Assembly: GCA_023374025.1 (NCBI GenBank)
Contig: SIJG01000040.1
Span: forward strand, 1-64,000
Source of the DNA: Heterodera schachtii
Lineage: Eukaryota > Nematoda > Chromadorea > Rhabditida > Heteroderidae
DNA: 64,000 nucleotides
Reading direction: 5' to 3'
The notes below the pieces were generated by a model that was given only the letters and a program-made list of their open reading frames with translations, was not told where the DNA came from and searched no databases. A program made the position numbers and the translations under genes. How positions within the stretch are numbered: the first letter of the stretch is position 1; each line of letters starts with the position of its first letter. Shown in pieces: positions 58,654-64,000 of this stretch.

Positions 58654-59187
58654 AGAAAACCAACATAAACAAATGAAAAGCAATGATTACAACATTTCTC
58701 AGAAAAAAAGTTTGATAAAATCAATAATTTTTAAATGAAAATTAGACGTAAATAGAATAATGGCTTTACAATAAATTAAGAAGATAATTTAAAAATTAGT
58801 AACTGCAAGAATCAATTGTCGAAATTCCATATACAAATTAATGATGAATATTTTAATTTTTCTAGATCCATATCATAAATGCATCGTTCATGAAATCATT
58901 TTGGTTTATTCGTAACAAAAAATCTTAAATTGGTAAAAACCAAAAAATACGAAAAAATTGTCAAAAAATTGTATATTTATTTTAAAAAATTATTTGGCAT
59001 AATATGGTAATAAACAAGTGACTCCACGATTCAATTGTCGAGTAACCTATACATGGAAAACGCAAATAAAAGCTAGAATCAGTAAAAATGAATAGAATCA
59101 AATGAAATAAAAAATTATATTTAAAATAAATAACTTCATATTTATTAAAATCCCGACCCAACTCCAAACTTGATAAACGCATATTGA

Positions 59188-59340
59188 ACATTTATTAAAA
59201 CACATCATAGACATCAGTTTACTCACGTTAATTTTTTGGATGATAGAGTGGGAATAAAAGGTGGTGCCGTGCTTGAGTTAAATGGAAAAACTGGGCTTGG
59301 GAATTTTTACCGTATCTGCTCTATAATCCGGATTTTCTAA
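59188..59340 (+). other. Candidate exon (50 codons)
   Basis: Open from a TGA at 59185 to TAA 59338. Reads HVNFLDDRVGIKGGAVLELN, then GKTGLGNFYRICSIIRIF. The Gly-rich, well-mixed sequence is convincing as former or present coding DNA. The GKTG piece is not a Walker A motif (no GxxxxGKT/S). No copy found. Confidence 0.4.
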
Positions 59341-59563
59341 TAAATTACTACCACTTATTTATGTCTTTGTCCAATGCGCGGATCGTGTTAATAAATTATA
59401 ATAAATATATTGTATTTCACAAATTAAATTTAAAATAAGCTAGTTAATATATTGACGAAGCTAAACTTGTTTGGATTAAAAATATAAAAAATTATTAAGA
59501 TTTAAAAATGGCAAAGCTGCATTACAGAATAACATCCACAATTCGATATTAAAAGATCGCTTA

Positions 59564-59925
59564 TTAACTGTTGTGACTGGGGGTGTAGTCCACTCGGCCG
59601 AGTGGACTACACCCCCAGTCACAACAAAAAGGAACTTCAAGTTCGACTCCTCCTGGCGGTGGAATAATTATTCCAAATCACGGCCGCCACGGCATATCCA
59701 TCATTCAAGGGGCCAAATAAAAAAAAGGAGGAAGTAGGTGCGTAAGTCGTAGGCACTGAAAAGTCGAGCCGACGAAGGTAACCAAACCAGAAGGCGCAAA
59801 ATTATTATTATTCCTTGTGACTGGGCGCTCAAGTTCAGAGCTAAAAACTTCAAGTTCCTTTTTGTTGTGACTGGGGGTGTAGTCCACTCGGCCGAGTGGA
59901 CTACACCCCCAGTCACAACATTAAC
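59564..59925. mobile_element. 352-bp element with identical 58-bp palindromic ends
   Basis: Element 59569-59920 is flanked by ttaac on both sides (59564-59568, 59921-59925). Each end is the same 58-bp perfect palindrome (59569-59626 and 59863-59920), from TGTTGTGACTGGGGG to the complementary CCCCCAGTCACAACA with centre CTCGG|CCGAG. Because each end is self-complementary, the ends are direct and inverted repeats at once. The inverted repeat extends 17 bp further inward with one mismatch. The middle (about 200 bp) has no coding frame but a partial third copy (ttgtgactgggcgctc, 59815). TG...CA ends with 5-bp duplication recall LTR integration; foldback DNA transposon is the alternative. Confidence 0.85.
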
Positions 59926-60054
59926 AAAAAAAAATATTAAAAATTATAAGAGCTCAAAAATATGAATTTAATTTGTGAAAAATATCTATATTAATAAATT
60001 ATTCTACAAATTTTGGTTTGCAATAGCATCATTAAATAAGGTATAAGAAAATAA

Positions 60055-60243
60055 ATCCTTCAGTTTAAGTACAAAAATGAAATAATAATAAAAAAAATTG
60101 TAAGTACTATTAAACGTCAAACAAATCAGCCTCATCCAAGCCGTTTCAGTCGATTCAACGCCAAATACCAACTTCCATGCCGCGAGGTTCAAGCATTGCC
60201 GATATATAAAACATTAATGAAAAGACCTAAATTTAAAATATAA
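60055..60243 (+). pseudogene. Candidate exon(s), MULE linker-like (62 codons)
   Basis: Open for 62 codons. After KRQTNQPHPSRFSRFNAKYQ comes LPCREVQALPIYKTLMKR. The pattern P...i......LP..V.A.LP....LKR is characteristic of the region between the FLYWCH finger and the catalytic core in FLYWCH/MULE proteins. A decayed copy at 61048-61090 reads KPRVRALMHKALMKGA. A strong donor, GTAAGT, at 60100 could divide it into two exons. Assignment inferred. Confidence 0.45.
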
Positions 60244-60344
60244 AAAATTCATTTAATTTAAAATAAAGAAAATATTTATTCAGAAATCGAAATAGAAAAA
60301 TAAAAAGCTATAATGTCACGGTTGAAGCATTGAAAAAAACAATA

Positions 60345-60485
60345 ACCTTTAATTAAAACTTATATTTGAAAAAATGCTGCAATGGTCGAAATTTTGTTGC
60401 GTCGCGCAACAAGGAGTTTAAAACAATCGAATCAATTAGTTCCAATCCCGTAAGAGATCATATGTGATTTAAATTTTTGAAAGTT
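60345..60485 (+). pseudogene. Exon relic b, copy 3
   Basis: Reads NKEFKTIESISSNPVRDHM-stop in one frame and NAAMVEILLRRATRSLKQS in another, so a shift has occurred at the ttgcgtcgcgcaa hairpin. Aligns with 20865 and 22690 plus 23616. Confidence 0.45.
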
Positions 60486-60639
60486 CAAGTTCAACAATAT
60501 TGTTAAAATAAAATTTTCTGGTATTGTTGTTCAATACAATCAAGTTGCCCGAAATCATATTTAAATAAACGAAAACGCAATAAATTAAATAATAGAATTC
60601 CAAAAAAAGTTTATGAATACAAATAAAGTAATAAAGTTT

Positions 60640-60730
60640 ACTCTGTTAAGAATATTAAATTTTTCTTATAAAGAAAGTAAGCCCCATTTATTTAACATGG
60701 CATAGCTACGAAATACGAAAAAGTTAACTT
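60640..60730 (+). pseudogene. Exon relic f, copy 2
   Basis: SYKESKPHLFNMA, then a stop. Synonymous differences from 21050-21135. Confidence 0.4.
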
Positions 60731-60879
60731 AAAAAAAGAAAAAAAAAAGCCGTAAAAATTTATGTAAAAAAGAAAATATGATAAAATTATATTTTCTAAT
60801 TAATTTAATACTTTTCAAAGACTATAAGAAAAATTTGAGTAAAATATGAAAAAAAATTATTATTTTAATAAAGATAATA

Positions 60880-61010
60880 AAACATAAAAAACATTTTTTT
60901 AAGTCTTCGAAAATTGAAAACAGAACCACTCGAGCACTAAACGAAATCATCAGTGATCTCATTCTCATGGGAGTTGTAAACGTCAAAGTTTATAACAATT
61001 GATAAATAAT
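60880..61010 (+). pseudogene. Exon relic a, copy 3
   Basis: After a small deletion the frame reads ALNEIISDLILMGVVNVK. Aligns with 24895 and 26045. Confidence 0.4.
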
Positions 61011-61227
61011 TTTAAAATTTATTATAATAATTTCTTTATTTTTGAATTAAGCCGCGAGTTCGAGCATTAATGCATAAAGCGTTGATGAAAGGTGCTTAAA
61101 TATAAACTAAAACATTCATTTAAGTTCAAAAAAGTTTATTTAAGTTTATAAAAAAACAAAAAATGTTTTTGAAATAAAAATTCTGATATGAAAAATTAAA
61201 TGAAAAAAAAAAAATTAAAATACGCTT

Positions 61228-61371
61228 CAAGACCGCCCGCCGCAAAACGAATCTGTACTGAAAGAAGAAGACAAGAAATAAATTTATTGATTCATGTTTG
61301 ATCATTTCAACTTCAATTACACTAAAATATGTTAACAAAAAAGATATAAGAAATAAGGTGCAAAAAAACTA
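61228..61371 (+). pseudogene. Relic with KTARRKTN start (possible MULE C-terminal region)
   Basis: KTARRKTNLY, one stop, then an open frame to TAA 61369. Counterpart of 21302-21340 plus 22130-22260, which is split by the 21.4-kb element. The order TN..(E)...FI loosely fits the RTNN..EGW region of MULE transposases. Confidence 0.3.
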
Positions 61372-61494
61372 AGATTTATATATAACTTATACACTAAAAA
61401 ATAACACAATATAAAAGTATTTTAATAAAATGGTAAAAAAAATAAATGAAATAAAGAAAATAAATAATTTTTTTTAAATGATTACCCCTAATAT

Positions 61495-61640
61495 TAAACG
61501 AATCGAACCCAGAGGAGCGAGTTATTTAACAAATTTAATGAATATGACGCTAATTAAACTGCAATTACTCACTTTTTAAATCTAGAATGGAGACTTTCAG
61601 AAGACGTTAAGATTACACGAAAAAATAGAAATAATTATTA
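61495..61640 (+). pseudogene. Exon relics d and c
   Basis: d reads QRGASYLTNLMNMTLIK; its copy at 63398-63470 reads QRGARYLTKLLNMTT. An RG.(R/S)YL start is typical of the N-terminal edge of a FLYWCH finger. A short, decayed exon-c copy (61588-61630, 'aagattacac') follows directly, giving the expected order d then c. Confidence 0.4.
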
Positions 61641-61649
61641 AAAAATATT

Positions 61650-63390
61650 GAGAAAAATACAATAAAAATAGTATCATATATTAAAAAAATAGACGAAAAT
61701 GACAATAAATTAAATAATTAAATTCCAGAAAAAAAGAATAAAATTTCCTTTATTATTACTAAAGAAACTCAAGCCACAATTATGCTTTAAAATTTCACAT
61801 TTATCTTTATCAAAATTAAAGAAATACAAAATAATTAACAGTACCAAAATACCTATTTTATTAAGGAAACATTGTATAAAACTGAAATAATTTAAAATGT
61901 GAATAATTTTAAATAAATTAATACCGTATTACAGTCCCATTAAATATATTAGTCGTGAAAAATAAAAGCCTAAAAGCGCAAAATTAAAAATATCTTTAAT
62001 TCAGTGAAGAATATAAAATATATACATTTGGGTATATAATTGCCTATTATGATATAAATAGTACATATATGGAATATAAAATTAAAATTAAAAAAATATA
62101 CAAAATAAATAAAAAAGATTATAAAATTTCATTAAAGAAAGGATCTATATTTAACAAAATTAAACCATTTTTGTTTGGCTCCATTTGGAAATCAATTTTA
62201 TAATTTTAATTGGGGATTAGTAAGTGGAATGTATAATTAAAACTTGAGAGAAAAATTTTAAATTTAAAAAAAGGAATGAAATATATTAAATAGATTGAAA
62301 AATATTTCTATAATCAAACTGTTTCAACCGAAATTAATTTGGAAATTTTAAAATAAATAAATAAAATTATTTATTCTGCAGTTGAAATAGAAAAAATTTT
62401 ACTTGAAAAAGTTATATTTACACTGCGGAAGCATTGGAAAAAAAGGAAATTTTACTAATAATAAAAAACTATAAATAAACAAATTTTGAAATATCATTTT
62501 TATTTAAATTCTTGGCTATAAAAATAAAATAAACAAGTTTTGTCTGGTAAATAATTTCTGACTTGGATAAAATAAATGTGTGATGCAAAATGCTGATTTT
62601 TGTAAATAAATTAAAAAAAGAATGTGAAATTCACCCACAATACGGATTAAAATTGGATCCAAAAAAACAAGAAAAGAAAGAATTAATTAATAAATAGACG
62701 AATTAATAAATAAAACAAAACTGAAAATTTCTAATGGTTAATCTCAACAGTAAGAATTGATTACAAAAGAGAAGGTACAAAATAATTATGAACATTACTC
62801 TTTATTAAAAGGTAAAATAGAATTGAAAATAGAAATATAAATAAAAGTTTGATCATTTTTCAACCGGAAAATGAAATAAATAGAACGCATATAAAAATAG
62901 AAAAAATAAGCTTATTATTAAATAAAGACAACAAATAAAATAAATAAGAAAACAAACAAAACTAATAAAATTTAAAAATTAAAACGTCCACATCAACTAA
63001 ACTCAACAATCATTTTGTGTTTCGCCATATTATTAAGAACGGGAGATGAAAAGTATGAACTGAGTGATGAGTGTACGCTTTAAGAGAAATAACCAGTAAT
63101 TTTTCATTGAATTTAATTAAATATTTAAACTATTGATAAATATCAATTTAAATTATTTTCTTTTTTATTCTGCACCAAGAAAATGAAAAAACAAAAAATA
63201 TATTAGAAATCAAATTTCTGACATTGATAAAATGAAAATGTGATCCAAAAATTCTTTATTTTCATCTATTTAAAAATTATTTTTACGATATTATTTATTT
63301 AATACTTTTTAATTAATTAAATAATTGTTTAATCTCTTTTAAATTAATATATGATAAAAAGCTATTTTATTGAAATGATTAACAATAATA
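61650..63390. other. A-rich stretch, nothing recognised
   Basis: Extremely A-rich; no island longer than about 20 codons and no repeat copy that I can support. Confidence 0.4.
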
Positions 63391-63394
63391 TCTA

Positions 63395-63935
63395 AAAAAT
63401 ATGACACAGAGGAGCGAGATATTTAACAAAATTACTAAATATGACGACTAATTAAAATACAATTACGCACTAATTTATTAATAAATGTCAAAAACAACAA
63501 ATAATAAACATATTTATTGCCATGAATACCAACAATTAGTATTACTTCTTAACAGCGTCTTGGTACAAGCAGTTTATGCGATCATTAAATTAGTTAATAA
63601 TTAACTAAAAAATAGCAGAATATTTAATATAATAAATTGAATAAAAGGGAACTAAACCTTGGATTAGCAATATTATAAATATTTCTATAATATGTTATTT
63701 AAATTTTTCAAATCATAATCTAATAGATTAAGACTAAATGAAAAGTTGAACTCAAACTCCTATTTGAAAAAATGGGGTACAATACGCGACATATTGGTTG
63801 CGTTGCGCAACAAGGAGTTTAAAGTGATCGATTAAATTAATAAATTAAATAAAGGTAACAGAATATTTAATAATAATAAATGGAAGTAAACTTTAGATTA
63901 GCAATATTATAAGTTATTCTATAATATATATATAT
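63395..63935 (+). pseudogene. Exon relics d and b with local tandem duplication
   Basis: 63398-63470 is exon d. 63570-63700 and 63805-63935 are tandem copies of one block ('ggattagcaatattataa'). The second is preceded by exon b (63775-63840, frame IRDILVALRNKEFKVID). The first is preceded by a diverged b end (VLVQAVYAIIKLVN). The window ends in an (AT)n run. Confidence 0.45.
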
Positions 63936-64000
63936 ATATAATAGTAAAATTTCAATACTTAATCTATGTAAATAAATTTAGACTCTATGAAAACAAAACT

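Noticed and set aside
59188..59340. GKTG in the open frame as an ATP-binding P-loop
   Set aside because: The required Gly four residues upstream and the Ser/Thr pattern are absent.
59701..59916. 71-codon minus frame across the palindromic element
   Set aside because: It begins in the palindrome and has no domain; the element is structural, not coding.
59564..59925. Integrated virus with hairpin terminal repeats
   Set aside because: Palindromic ends alone suggested it, but the 352-bp unit has no coding capacity, and the 5-bp duplication with TG...CA ends points to a transposable element.
61497..61520. Minus-strand gggttcgattcg resembling a tRNA B box
   Set aside because: The T-arm stem does not pair and no A box or acceptor stem is present; the sequence belongs to an exon-d relic.

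Overview
The window is metazoan nuclear DNA from a very AT-rich genome. It contains degenerate eukaryotic transposons (pogo, mariner, LINE, LTR, foldback and MULE-like families), one probable short intron of about 40 nt, and coding relics split by AT-rich sequence. A nematode or a similarly AT-rich invertebrate fits best, but nothing here fixes the taxon. I see no rRNA, tRNA, CRISPR array or bacterial-style operon, and no intact long gene.

Background. Outside the transposons the + strand is strongly A-rich (62101-62160 has 35 A and 17 T). It carries islands of 25-62 codons of somewhat higher GC that stay open in one + frame. Many islands recur as diverged copies in which third-position differences or 3-nt indels keep the frame, so they descend from protein-coding exons. 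The best reading, by inference only, is an intron-rich gene related to FLYWCH/MULE transposases, present in many copies or relics all on the + strand. One island (16653-16861) is different: it is clearly the motif V-VI end of a UPF1-like SF1 helicase.

Layout. 1-7.0 kb: near-identical duplications (1-1145 with 3716-5763; 5632-5925 with 6575-6862) and two copies of a GC-rich hairpin. 7.8-9.9 kb: a run of exon islands, repeated at 53.3-54.7 kb. 11.4-15.3 kb: a 176-bp terminal-inverted-repeat (TIR) element, a 510-bp element with tandem-repeat ends, strong ORF islands and a CCGG-rich inverted repeat. 16.4-16.9 kb: a possible RING fragment and the helicase relic. 18.1-19.2 kb: a 1.13-kb foldback element with TA duplication. 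20.4-24.9 kb: exon relics interrupted by two elements with tandem-repeat ends. 29.5-30.9 kb: a pogo-like transposon with a broken DDE gene and an unexpected zinc-finger segment. 31.8-32.3 kb: LINE 3' end. 33-35 and 44-46 kb: two copies of one exon series. 37.9-39.0 kb: a second foldback. 41 kb: mariner relic. 46 kb: 3' end of an LTR retrotransposon with a 96-bp LTR. 50.9-51.4 kb: second LINE 3' end. 54.9-57.1 kb: a GC-richer insertion with a highly charged Lys/Glu-rich reading frame broken by one stop and two homopolymer frameshifts. 57-61.6 kb: the longest exon series. 59.57-59.92 kb: a 352-bp element both of whose ends are the same 58-bp perfect palindrome. 61.6-64 kb: further relics.

The strongest candidates for something undescribed are the same-strand family of exon islands, the palindrome-ended element, and the group of elements whose long TIRs are built from tandem units.
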